From: Solibacillus silvestris | GTDB taxonomy: Bacteria > Bacillota > Bacilli > Bacillales_A > Planococcaceae | Length of the DNA stretch: 64,000 bases | Direction: 5' to 3' | NCBI GenBank assembly: GCA_001586195.1 | Contig: CP014609.1 | Location: 1,090,001 to 1,154,000, forward strand | Shown: one piece after another, positions 17,598 to 24,959 of the stretch | How positions within the stretch are numbered: position 1 is the first letter of the stretch | Layout of the letters: the number at the start of each line of letters is the position of its first letter | The notes under the pieces: generated by a model | The model's database searches: none | The model's input: only the letters and a program-made list of their open reading frames with translations | What the model was told of the DNA's origin: nothing | Translations under genes and position numbers: made by a program

Positions 17598-17662
17598 TAG
17601 TATTCATACGTAAATAAGCCTTTAAGTTCGCTAAAGGAAGTATAAATGGGCAGACTAATCCT
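17593..17662 (-). promoter_or_regulatory. Antiterminator pairing in the Lsa-type leader
   Basis: On the minus strand AGGATTAGT (17662-17654) is perfectly complementary to ACTAATCCT (17601-17593). The second arm overlaps the 5' half of the terminator stem, so this pairing and the terminator exclude each other. A small CCTTTA/TAAAGG hairpin lies between the arms. The arrangement matches antibiotic-induced attenuation known for vmlR- and lsa-type genes. Confidence 0.75.
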
Positions 17663-17687
17663 ATTTTATGTGAAAATGCGTATACAT
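17661..17687 (-). CDS. Candidate leader peptide MYTHFHIK
   Basis: An 8-codon frame from ATG 17687 to TAG 17661; its stop codon overlaps the 5' arm of the antiterminator. The upstream ribosome site is weak. A ribosome stalled here by antibiotic would alter leader folding. Tentative. Confidence 0.35.
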   Translation of the reverse strand: MYTHFHIK

Positions 17688-17709
17688 TTTACGTGTAAAA
17701 TAGAATTAT

Positions 17710-17724
17710 TTATCCATCAGCCAT
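17710..17724 (-). CDS. Candidate leader peptide MADG
   Basis: A 4-codon frame (ATG 17724 to TAA 17710) with a strong GGAAAGGA site (17738-17731) 6 nt upstream. Ribosome loading at this minimal frame may be what senses the drug. Tentative because of its length. Confidence 0.35.
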   Translation of the reverse strand: MADG

Positions 17725-17752
17725 TCAACTTCCTTTCCAGTAAATTACTAGT

Positions 17753-17781
17753 AGTATGGCATAGATTGATTGGAATTTCAA
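17753..17781 (-). promoter_or_regulatory. Predicted promoter of the Lsa-type gene
   Basis: On the minus strand TTGAAA (17781-17776), 17-nt spacer, CATACT (17758-17753). It would give a leader of about 240 nt containing both short frames and the attenuator. Confidence 0.45.
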
Positions 17782-17935
17782 CCCTCTTTATTCCTGTAAC
17801 AAATAACTCCAGAGTGCATTGACCTCCGAAAAACCTGTCTTGAAGTAAAGCCAATTTGCTTCAAGGATACAATAAATCCGATTTTCCGCGAAGAAAATGA
17901 TAAAGGTGAATTAGTTATATTTGATAAACAAAAAA

Positions 17936-17949
17936 TAAAAACGTTTACA
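17936..17949 (+). promoter_or_regulatory. CcpA cre-like site upstream of the DUF2087 regulator
   Basis: TAAAAACGTTTACA matches 13 of 14 positions of the cre consensus TGWAANCGNTNWCA. It lies 43 nt before the regulator's start, suggesting catabolite control. Confidence 0.4.
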
Positions 17950-17991
17950 AATACAATAACATATATTATAAATGTTACAGAGGTGATATTT

Positions 17992-18720
17992 TTGGAAATT
18001 CAAAATATTTCAACGGAAGCACTTATAAAAGGATATGAAATGAAACAGGAACGATATCAATGTTTGTTTTGTGGAGAATCCTATCATTTGGATGAAGTTT
18101 TTCCTTACGACGAACGTTTTCTAACAGCGGAAGGCATGATTAAAAAGCATATTGAGAGTGCACATATTTCATCATTTCACGCTTTGCTTGCTTTAGATAA
18201 AAAAGTAAGCGGGTTGTCAGATGTTCAAATTGAAATGATGCAGCATTTTTTCGAAGGTAAAACAGATCTGGAAATTGTAAATGATAGCAATGTTTCAAGT
18301 GTATCAACAGTTCGCCAGCATCGGTTTAAACTTCGCGAAAAGGAAAAACAGGCGAAAATTTTTGTTGCACTTATGCAGTTAATGAAAAACCCTGAACATT
18401 ATCAGATTCATAAAGGAGCGAGGCAAGTGGACGAACGTTACAGTATTGAACAGAAGGAACGTGAAAAAGTGCTGACTACCTATTTTAAAAACGGATTGGA
18501 CGCCGGGATTGAAACAATTCCAAGTAAGGAAAAGAAAAAGCTTATTATCCTGCAACATATTTTAAAGCGTTTTGAAGAGAGTAAACACTACCATGAAAAA
18601 GAGGTAAATGAAATTTTAAAAACTGTTCATGATGATTTTGTATCGCTGCGCCGTCATCTGATTGAGTACGGCTTTATGGAGCGCAATGACGATGGTTTGG
18701 AGTATTGGGTGAAAAAATAG
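17992..18720 (+). CDS. DUF2087-domain transcriptional regulator
   Basis: A 242-residue probable DNA-binding regulator. Residues 22-60 contain CLFCGESY and a downstream His pair (HIESAH), resembling a C2H2-like zinc site. Residues 70-120 look like a LuxR/sigma-type helix-turn-helix (GLSDVQIEMMQHFFEGKTDLEIVN...STVRQHRFKLREKEKQ). Residues 150-242 match DUF2087 (GLDAGIETIPSKEKKKLIILQHILKRFE...LRRHLIEYGFMER). TTG at 17992 has GAGGTGA 5 nt upstream and is preferred to GTG 17983 within that site. Probably co-transcribed with the DUF6176 gene 11 nt downstream. Target unknown. Confidence 0.7.
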   Translation: MEIQNISTEALIKGYEMKQERYQCLFCGESYHLDEVFPYDERFLTAEGMIKKHIESAHISSFHALLALDKKVSGLSDVQIEMMQHFFEGKTDLEIVNDSNVSSVSTVRQHRFKLREKEKQAKIFVALMQLMKNPEHYQIHKGARQVDERYSIEQKEREKVLTTYFKNGLDAGIETIPSKEKKKLIILQHILKRFEESKHYHEKEVNEILKTVHDDFVSLRRHLIEYGFMERNDDGLEYWVKK

Positions 18721-18731
18721 GGGGGCACGAG

Positions 18732-19079
18732 ATGAAGGTGGAGTTGACACGATATCGTGTGAAAGAAGGGAAAACTTCGAAAGTTATGGAATGGCTTGAT
18801 TTTTTAAACAATCATATGGAAGATGTACTCGTAACACTGGAGGGGGAAAAGATGTTTGTGGAAACAATTTTTCATGAACATTTGAATGGTGAAGAATATT
18901 TATACTGGTATTCTGTGCAAGGAAACGGTGGATTGGATGTAGAAGATTCCGCACATTGGATCGATAAAAAACATCTGGAATACTGGGATGAATGTATCGA
19001 TGAAAGTTTTGGTTCGGTTGATTTAATAACAAAAGTTGTAATGATTCCTGAAAAAGTTCGGGCTAGTATGAACGATTAA
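18732..19079 (+). CDS. DUF6176-like small protein
   Basis: A 115-residue soluble protein resembling the DUF6176 family (opening VELTRYRVKEGKTSKVMEWLDFLNN, then EGEKMFVETIF and YWYSVQG), which may adopt an alpha-beta barrel-like dimeric fold of the kind seen in small monooxygenase-like proteins. No catalytic residue can be assigned. ATG at 18732 has GGGGG upstream. It follows the DUF2087 regulator closely, so the two are probably one unit, with the regulator perhaps controlling this gene. Confidence 0.65.
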   Translation: MKVELTRYRVKEGKTSKVMEWLDFLNNHMEDVLVTLEGEKMFVETIFHEHLNGEEYLYWYSVQGNGGLDVEDSAHWIDKKHLEYWDECIDESFGSVDLITKVVMIPEKVRASMND

Positions 19080-19260
19080 CGAAGCCGTTACTCATGATTT
19101 CAGGAAAAGGAACTTTATAATAGAAGTGATTGTTGTTGAATATCCTTTAATAAAAATCGTTCATTTTTGTCCTTTAAACAAGAAAACCGACTAAAACTAT
19201 ACGATTATCTTAATATCAATCAAAATACTTGTATTATAGTAGTATTATATTATATTATAT

Positions 19261-19292
19261 TCCTATTGATAAACTTGGTTTTATAAATAGGA
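19261..19292 (+). promoter_or_regulatory. Possible RBS-masking hairpin before tsuA
   Basis: TCCTATT (19261-19267) is the exact complement of AATAGGA (19286-19292), the second arm running into the AGGAGG ribosome site of tsuA. The 18-nt loop makes it weak, so translational control is only a suggestion. Confidence 0.3.
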
Positions 19293-19301
19293 GGAATTAT
19301 T

Positions 19302-20351
19302 TTGTTGCAAATGGCAATTACGGGTATCCTTTGTGGTGCTCTTTTAGGTTTTGTGATGCAACGTGGACGCTTCTGTTTAACAGGTGGTTTCCGGGATATG
19401 TACATCGCAAAAGATAATCGTATGTTTTATGCTTTACTAGTAGCCATTGCAGTTCAAGCGGTAGGTGTATTTCTACTGATTGAGGCAGGGGCGTTTGAAT
19501 ATACAGCAGGGCAGCTCCCATTGTGGGCAACAATTGCCGGCGCGTTTATTTTCGGTATTGGGATTATTTTAGCTGGTGGCTGTGCAACAGGTACTTGGTA
19601 TCGTGCGGGTGAAGGCTTAATCGGAAGCTGGATCGCCTTAGCATTTTACATGTTAATGGCAGCTATTATGAAGTCAGGTCCATTAGCACAATTTACAGTT
19701 GAAGCACGTACACCGGTAGTAGGTACTGATTCAATTGCCGAAACATTTGGCATTAATGTCTGGTTTTTAGTCATACCGTTTGTTGCATTGGTAGCATTCA
19801 TTGTTTACCGTGAATTGCGCAAACCACGTGTGAAAATTCCAGGCTTGAAACCTAAGAAAACAGGCTTGGCACATATTTTATTCGAAAAACGCTGGAATCC
19901 TTATGTGACAGCAACTTTAATCGGTTTGATCGCAACATTGGCATGGCCTTTAAGTGCCGCATCAGGACGTATTTTCGGTTTAGGGATTACAACACCTTCA
20001 GCGAACATTCTGCAGTTTTTAGTAACTGGGGATTTAGACATCATTAACTGGGGTGTATTCCTTGTAATGGGTATTTTATTCGGTTCATACTTTGCTGCTA
20101 AAATGAGCGGTGAATTCCGTCTGCGTACACCCGATACAAAAACAGTTGTACGAAGCTCTGGCGGCGGTATTTTAATGGGATTCGGCGCAAGTCTTGCAGG
20201 CGGCTGTTCAATCGGGAACGGTCTTGTTATGACAGCTATGATGACTTGGTCGGGTTGGGTAGCTTTAGTATTCATGATTTTGGGGACATGGACAGCATCG
20301 TACTTCGTATTTGTGCGTCCATCAAAAAAACGTGCAGTAGCGCGTGCTTAA
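19302..20351 (+). CDS. tsuA: YeeE/YedE-type thiosulfate (sulfur) transporter
   Basis: Membrane protein of 349 residues with about nine hydrophobic helices in the YeeE/YedE (DUF395) family, whose best-studied member TsuA imports thiosulfate through a relay of conserved cysteines. Three cysteines sit in the expected places: Cys25 (GRFCLTGG), Cys94 (GGCATGTWYR) and Cys302 (GGCSIGNG). TTG at 19302 has AGGAGGA 7 nt upstream. The next gene encodes a TusA-like sulfur carrier 13 nt away, the standard TsuA-TsuB pairing, so the two should import thiosulfate sulfur and hand it to cytosolic enzymes. Confidence 0.85.
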   Translation: MLQMAITGILCGALLGFVMQRGRFCLTGGFRDMYIAKDNRMFYALLVAIAVQAVGVFLLIEAGAFEYTAGQLPLWATIAGAFIFGIGIILAGGCATGTWYRAGEGLIGSWIALAFYMLMAAIMKSGPLAQFTVEARTPVVGTDSIAETFGINVWFLVIPFVALVAFIVYRELRKPRVKIPGLKPKKTGLAHILFEKRWNPYVTATLIGLIATLAWPLSAASGRIFGLGITTPSANILQFLVTGDLDIINWGVFLVMGILFGSYFAAKMSGEFRLRTPDTKTVVRSSGGGILMGFGASLAGGCSIGNGLVMTAMMTWSGWVALVFMILGTWTASYFVFVRPSKKRAVARA

Positions 20352-20364
20352 GGAGAGAATTAAT

Positions 20365-20589
20365 ATGAAAAAAACATTAGAAGTTTTAGGGATGGTTTGT
20401 CCGTTTCCGTTAATCGAAGCAAAAGAAGCAATTAAAGAGTTAAACACAGGCGATGAGCTGGAAGTACAATTCGACTGTACTCAAGGTACAGAATCCATTC
20501 CACGCTGGGCAGCAGAAGACGGTCATGAAGTGACAAACTACGAGCAGTTAGGCGAAGCTTCTTGGACAATTACAATTAAGAAAAAATAA
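20365..20589 (+). CDS. TusA-like sulfurtransferase (TsuB-type)
   Basis: A 74-residue sulfur-carrier protein. The N-terminal CPxP motif is CPFP with the persulfide-forming Cys12, followed by IEAKEAIKEL and a ferredoxin-like fold ending WTITIKK. It is translated from ATG 20365 with AAGGAGAG upstream, 13 nt after tsuA. In the TsuA-TsuB system this partner takes sulfur arriving through the transporter. A strong terminator follows. Confidence 0.87.
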   Translation: MKKTLEVLGMVCPFPLIEAKEAIKELNTGDELEVQFDCTQGTESIPRWAAEDGHEVTNYEQLGEASWTITIKKK

Positions 20590-20604
20590 TTTTAAGACTG
20601 TGGG

Positions 20605-20639
20605 GCAGCATCTCGATTTTTGAGGTGCTGCTTTTTTTT
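20605..20639 (+). terminator. Terminator after the tsuA-tusA unit
   Basis: GCAGCATCTC (20605-20614) pairs with GAGGTGCTGC (20622-20631), followed by TTTTTTT. Confidence 0.85.
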
Positions 20640-20684
20640 ATTCGGTTGGGGAGGAGCGGGGGATTAGTTGGCTTTGGTTTTTTA

Positions 20685-20964
20685 TTAGAACAAGTCGGAG
20701 GGATATTAGAAAATCTACAATAGAGGTTAGAAAAAAAGCGTGCCGATCACTATTTTTCGGCGGGTGCGATAGAAAAGTACTTGGCTTGGGATTTTATTAG
20801 AACAAAATAGCAGTTATTAGAAAAAGTTGGAGAGATTTTAGAAAATCCCAAGGTGATATTAGAACATCCGAACACTTATTAGAAGAACCGGGTAATATTT
20901 TAGAAAATCGGCATTTTATTAGAACAAATAAAAATATATTAGAAGATTTCCAAATATATTAGAA
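20685..20964. repeat. Phased TATTAGAA array B, 13 motif copies over 14 unit positions
   Basis: Reverse-complement orientation of arrays A and C. TTAGAA-type motifs begin at 20685, 20706, 20727, 20769 (ATAGAA), 20797, 20817, 20838, 20859, 20879, 20900, 20919, 20939 and 20959. Steps are 19-21 nt except 42 nt (two units, one decayed near 20748) and 28 nt. Most copies read (A/T)TATTAGAA(A/C/G)A. It occupies the gap between the tusA terminator and the convergent LysR gene. Confidence 0.85.
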
Positions 20965-21028
20965 AACCGCCCAACGACAGCCGCTCTCCGCTCTTAATAA
21001 AAGACAAAAGGGACTACCGAATAGCCCC

Positions 21029-21943
21029 TCACAATGAATTGGCGGAAAAAGACAACTGATAATTTGTCAGCGCAGGTTCCAATAAATCAAGAAATGCTTT
21101 AAAAGCAGGAGATTGCAGGCGCTCCTTTTGATAGATCAGCAATGTTTCTCTTTCCAGTAAAGGATGCTGAATGATATGAGCGTGCAGTTTATCCGACACG
21201 TGAAGGTCAAACAATGTTTTGGCTACAATCGTTCCACCAAGACCTTGCTCTACAAATTGAAAAATAGCGGGAATGCTCGATGTTTCAAACTTCGGCTCAA
21301 TCGATAACTTGTCCGATTTAGCCGCAGCATTTAAAATTCGCCGGCACAGGTGGGCATTTGGAAACAAAACAAGTGGTTCGTTTAGAATGTCACGCAATTG
21401 TACGGGTTCATGTTGTGCAGCGCTGTCTTTGCTTTCTACATAACAGAACTGTTCAGTGTATAAAGGGATTTCCACAAACTGCTCATCGTAGTTTTCAATC
21501 AGTGGTGAAAACGAAAAGCCGATATCGATTTTATTGTTCTTCAATAATGTATGAATATCTTCACCGGAAGTAACGGTTACTTGTATATGCGGAAATTTAT
21601 GCATGAACTTTAATACTAAATCTGACACAATATTGGTCAATTCACCGGGCAATGCGCCAATACGAAGAATCCCTTTTTCAAGTGAAGCCAATTGCTGCAT
21701 TTGTATTTTTGTCGTATGCAATGTTTTAAAGATTGTTTGTGCTTGGCGGTAAAGGATCTGACCAGCTTCCGTAAGGGTGATTTTCTTGCCGATCCGGTGA
21801 AACAATGGGGTATTTACTTCATTTTCGAGCACTTTAATTTGTTGACTTAAAGTTGGCTGTGCAATATTAAGCCGTTCAGCTGCTCTTGTGAATTGCATCT
21901 CTTCACATAACATTAAAAAATACTCTAACTGTCGTAATTCCAT
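21029..21943 (-). CDS. LysR-family transcriptional regulator
   Basis: A 304-residue LysR-type regulator. The N-terminal winged helix (MELRQLEYFLMLCEEMQFTRAAERLNIAQPTLSQQIKVLENEV) is textbook, followed by a periplasmic-binding-like effector domain (about 90-295). ATG at 21943. It is not divergent from an obvious target; the upstream neighbour is the SpoVD-like gene. It lies across repeat array B from the sulfur-uptake pair, so a role in sulfur metabolism is possible but unproven. Confidence 0.88.
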   Translation of the reverse strand: MELRQLEYFLMLCEEMQFTRAAERLNIAQPTLSQQIKVLENEVNTPLFHRIGKKITLTEAGQILYRQAQTIFKTLHTTKIQMQQLASLEKGILRIGALPGELTNIVSDLVLKFMHKFPHIQVTVTSGEDIHTLLKNNKIDIGFSFSPLIENYDEQFVEIPLYTEQFCYVESKDSAAQHEPVQLRDILNEPLVLFPNAHLCRRILNAAAKSDKLSIEPKFETSSIPAIFQFVEQGLGGTIVAKTLFDLHVSDKLHAHIIQHPLLERETLLIYQKERLQSPAFKAFLDLLEPALTNYQLSFSANSL

Positions 21944-22132
21944 TAAGAACGCCTCGCTTTATTATAGTTATAAACTATCATATATATGTATTTCATAAGC
22001 TGTATCTATTGTAAATTATATATAGATAAATAGAAAGATGAGTATTTTAAATTTTTCTAAGTAACGGTTTCACTTATTGTTGCTTGAATAGAAATTCGCT
22101 TTTATTCATAACGTGAATATTGAGGTGATTTT

Positions 22133-24052
22133 TTGAAGTGGATTTCAACTATTTCTAAAAATAGATTGAGGTTAATCTTTGCGGCTTTTATACTTTTCGG
22201 CGTTATCGTTTTTATAAGACTGTTTTATGTGCAGGTTATTCAGCATGATAAACTAACAGAACTTGCAAAAACGAATTGGGATCGGGAAATTCCGTTTACT
22301 TCAGAACGGGGAGAAATTACGGACCGTAACGGTGAAGTTATTGTTACAAACGAATTGGCTCCAACGCTGTATTTCATGCCAACACAGAATGATAATATCG
22401 AAGAAGCTTCCAATCAAATTGCAGATGTACTAAATTTGGATGCAAAAAGATTATTCGAAAAAATGAATTCTAAAAGTTACCTGGTCAAACTTGCACCAGA
22501 AGCGAAAAATATTTCATACGAACAGGCGGTTAAAATTCAGGAATTGAAAATTGACGGACTCTATAGTGGTGTAGATTATGACAGGAGTTATCCGTACGGT
22601 AACTTGTTATCCCGACTAGTCGGATTTACTGGATATGATTCACAAGGACTTGCAGGAATTGAATATCAATATGATAAACTATTAACTTCAAAAGATGCAG
22701 CAATCAAGTTATTTACGGATGCAAAAGGAAAGGCATTACCCCATGTGAATGATGAATGGCGAGAAGGGAAGCAAGGAGCAACGGTAGGTTTAACAATTGA
22801 TTTAGAAGTTCAGAAAGTAATAGAACGGGAACTGTCACAAGCTATGACAAAATATAATGCGGAACAGGCACTAGCTATTGCGATGAATCCCAAAACTGGT
22901 GAAATTTTAGCACTTTCTTCATATCCTACATACGATCCATCAAAGTTTGAAGAAGTAGAATCATCCATTTACAATCGAAATTTGCCGGTATGGATGACTT
23001 ATGAGCCAGGGTCAACCTTTAAGATTATAACATTGAGTGCCGCTGTTGAAGAAAATGTAGTGGATCTGGAAAAGGATACTTATTTTGATAAAGGTTACAC
23101 AATGGTGGAAGGTGTGAGACTTCGCTGTTGGAAACGCGATGGTCATGGAGAGGAAACGTTTTTACAAGTCGTGGAAAATTCCTGTAATCCAGGATTTATC
23201 GAGCTTGGGCAACGAGTAGGTGCTGACAAGTTAATGAAGTACATCAAGAATTTTGGGTTCGGTAAAACAACAGGTTCTAATATTGCCGGAGAAGCGTCTG
23301 GTATTTTATTTTCTGAAGAGGCATTTGGACCAGTTGAACATGCCACCACTTCTTTTGGGCAAGGTATTTCGGTGACACCAATTCAACAAGTTCAAGCAGT
23401 TGCTGCTGCGGTAAATGGTGGAAAACTGTTTACACCGTATGTTGTTTCAAAAGTCTATAATCCGGAAAGTGGAGAAGTGGTTATCGAAAATAAACCGAAC
23501 TTAAAACGTAATGTGGTCAGTGAGGAGACTTCCAAAATAGTAAGAGATGCGCTGGAGTCTGTTGTAGCAAATGGGTCAGGGAGAGCTGCATACCGGGATG
23601 GACTTCGAATCGGAGGGAAGACGGGTACTGCTCAAAAAGTCGAAAATGGACGTTATAAAGATGGGGACTATATTGTATCATTTATTGGTTTCGCACCAGC
23701 AAATGATCCGGAAGTTGTCGTATATGTTGCGGTTGATAGTCCAAAAGGGGAATTGGTATTCGGCAGTACAATTGTAGCTCCGATTGTTGGACAGATTATT
23801 GAAGATATTGCACCTATTTTGGGAATAGAAAAAGATCGGGAAGGTCAATTAGAAAAGCAATATCGTTGGGGTGATAAAATTACAGAGCGTGTACCTGATT
23901 TAGTAGGTGTACCAGTTAATGAAATTATGGAGTTGGAATATCCTTATCAGATCGAAGTACATGGTGAAGGTGAGACAGTAAAAGCGCAGTTACCGGAGCC
24001 TGAAAGTGTATTGGAACTGGATGGCACTCTTCATCTTTATTTAGAAAAATAG
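22133..24052 (+). CDS. spoVD: SpoVD-like class B penicillin-binding protein with PASTA domain
   Basis: Membrane-anchored transpeptidase of 639 residues. A membrane helix spans about 12-32, a dimerisation/pedestal domain 50-200 with SERGEITDRNGEVI, and the transpeptidase domain 240-580 with Ser294-TFK297, Ser350-CN and Lys496-TG. One PASTA domain follows at about 585-639. Length and single PASTA match SpoVD (spore cortex synthesis) rather than division PBP2B. It stands alone, outside a division-wall cluster. TTG at 22133 has GAGGTGAT upstream. A TGAATA...CATAACGT arrangement at 22085-22114 faintly resembles a sigma-E promoter. It could instead be a vegetative paralogue. Confidence 0.8.
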   Translation: MKWISTISKNRLRLIFAAFILFGVIVFIRLFYVQVIQHDKLTELAKTNWDREIPFTSERGEITDRNGEVIVTNELAPTLYFMPTQNDNIEEASNQIADVLNLDAKRLFEKMNSKSYLVKLAPEAKNISYEQAVKIQELKIDGLYSGVDYDRSYPYGNLLSRLVGFTGYDSQGLAGIEYQYDKLLTSKDAAIKLFTDAKGKALPHVNDEWREGKQGATVGLTIDLEVQKVIERELSQAMTKYNAEQALAIAMNPKTGEILALSSYPTYDPSKFEEVESSIYNRNLPVWMTYEPGSTFKIITLSAAVEENVVDLEKDTYFDKGYTMVEGVRLRCWKRDGHGEETFLQVVENSCNPGFIELGQRVGADKLMKYIKNFGFGKTTGSNIAGEASGILFSEEAFGPVEHATTSFGQGISVTPIQQVQAVAAAVNGGKLFTPYVVSKVYNPESGEVVIENKPNLKRNVVSEETSKIVRDALESVVANGSGRAAYRDGLRIGGKTGTAQKVENGRYKDGDYIVSFIGFAPANDPEVVVYVAVDSPKGELVFGSTIVAPIVGQIIEDIAPILGIEKDREGQLEKQYRWGDKITERVPDLVGVPVNEIMELEYPYQIEVHGEGETVKAQLPEPESVLELDGTLHLYLEK

Positions 24053-24077
24053 ATAGATAAATTTAAAAAAATTATTG

Positions 24078-24115
24078 AAAACAACCATTTCCTCAAAGGG
24101 CAAATGGTTGTTTTA
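24078..24115. terminator. Bidirectional terminator between spoVD-like gene and zinT
   Basis: Perfect 13-bp stem AAAACAACCATTT (24078-24090) with AAATGGTTGTTTT (24102-24114). Confidence 0.85.
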
Positions 24116-24138
24116 TTGCTGATTTCTAATGAACTATA

Positions 24139-24864
24139 TTAGTGGGCTATCATCTCGTGTGCAATCTCATGGCCATCCAATTGCGAAGGGTAATAGGTTG
24201 GCCAATTTGTTACTTCCTTTAATAAGGCTTCACGGTCATCACCCCAGTAGATGTGGTAATGTCCCGATTTTTGAGGCGCAATAATATGATCACTGAACTG
24301 AATATAAGCAGGTACTCCTTTTTCATCTCCCACATGTTTAAAAATAAACCGGACTCCGCGATTACCTTTTTCATATGTTAAAATTTCAAATCCATCATAT
24401 TTGTATTCTCCTTTGTGGGCGTGACCGTGATCATAAAATGTAACAAAATTATCCTCTATTACAATACGGTCGGTAGTTGTTTTATAGCCTATTTCATAAT
24501 AATTTTTAAACTCCTCAAAGCTTTTGCTGCTATCCTGGGAAGCCTTATGTTCAAATACTTCATCTAATGTGCCATCCTGCAAATAAGGATATACCGATTG
24601 CCAGTCACCGGCCCAATCGCTTAATGGACGATCTTGTACTTGTTCATCTTTAAAATAGCCGTTGTAAATTTCTTTTTGTTCCTCGTCGGATTCATGCTGA
24701 TGTTCATGGTCATGGTCGTGTTCTTGTTGACTTTCATGTTCTTTTGCAGCTTCTCCCTTTACTTCACTAGAAGCGGTATTCTCCTTTTCGTCGGTATTTC
24801 CTGCACAACCTACCAGCATGAAGCTAAATGCCAGCATACTTAACCAATTTAATTTCCTTTTCAT
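24139..24864 (-). CDS. zinT: ZinT-domain zinc-binding lipoprotein
   Basis: Surface lipoprotein that captures zinc for ABC import. The signal peptide ends in the lipobox LVGC (Cys20). Residues 40-62 form a His/Asp/Glu-rich loop, then a ZinT (YodA) domain of about 180 residues carries GYFKDEQVQDRPLSDWAGDWQSVYPYL, YDHGHAHKGEY and SGHYHIYWGDD, whose histidines form the metal site. In many Firmicutes this domain is fused to AdcA; here it stands alone. The promoter region has Zur-type operators (separate entries), so expression should rise under zinc starvation. No zinc ABC genes are in the window. Confidence 0.88.
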   Translation of the reverse strand: MKRKLNWLSMLAFSFMLVGCAGNTDEKENTASSEVKGEAAKEHESQQEHDHDHEHQHESDEEQKEIYNGYFKDEQVQDRPLSDWAGDWQSVYPYLQDGTLDEVFEHKASQDSSKSFEEFKNYYEIGYKTTTDRIVIEDNFVTFYDHGHAHKGEYKYDGFEILTYEKGNRGVRFIFKHVGDEKGVPAYIQFSDHIIAPQKSGHYHIYWGDDREALLKEVTNWPTYYPSQLDGHEIAHEMIAH

Positions 24865-24876
24865 AACTTACCTCCT

Positions 24877-24897
24877 AAATAGTAACTGTTACTATTT
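24877..24897. promoter_or_regulatory. 21-bp perfect palindrome over the zinT transcription start
   Basis: A perfect inverted repeat, arms AAATAGTAAC and GTTACTATTT around a central T. Its core TAGTAACtGTTACTA resembles the Zur consensus TCGTAATnATTACGA with symmetrical changes. It covers the predicted start point, an ideal repressor position. Confidence 0.6.
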
Positions 24898-24902
24898 ATA
24901 AT

Positions 24903-24929
24903 ATTATATAGTTGACCTTTGCTTGTCAA
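24903..24929 (-). promoter_or_regulatory. zinT promoter
   Basis: Minus strand: -35 TTGACA (24929-24924). TATAAT (24908-24903) follows at 15 nt, or TAATAT two bases further at 17 nt. Confidence 0.65.
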
Positions 24930-24935
24930 TGATAA

Positions 24936-24950
24936 TCGTAATAATTACTA
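24936..24950. promoter_or_regulatory. Zur box upstream of zinT
   Basis: TCGTAATAATTACTA matches 14 of 15 positions of the Bacillus Zur core TCGTAATnATTACGA. It lies just upstream of the zinT -35 box and just before the stop of the DUF2332 gene. Confidence 0.7.
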
Positions 24951-24959
24951 TTTAAGATT

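Noticed and set aside
17509-17607. N-terminal extension of the Lsa-type protein from ATG 17607
   Set aside because: The extension lies over a clear intrinsic terminator and has no ribosome site; the internal ATG at 17508 matches the family start.
20685-20964. Protein-coding heptad repeat reading of arrays A-C
   Set aside because: Steps of 19, 20, 21 and 28 nt break any common frame.
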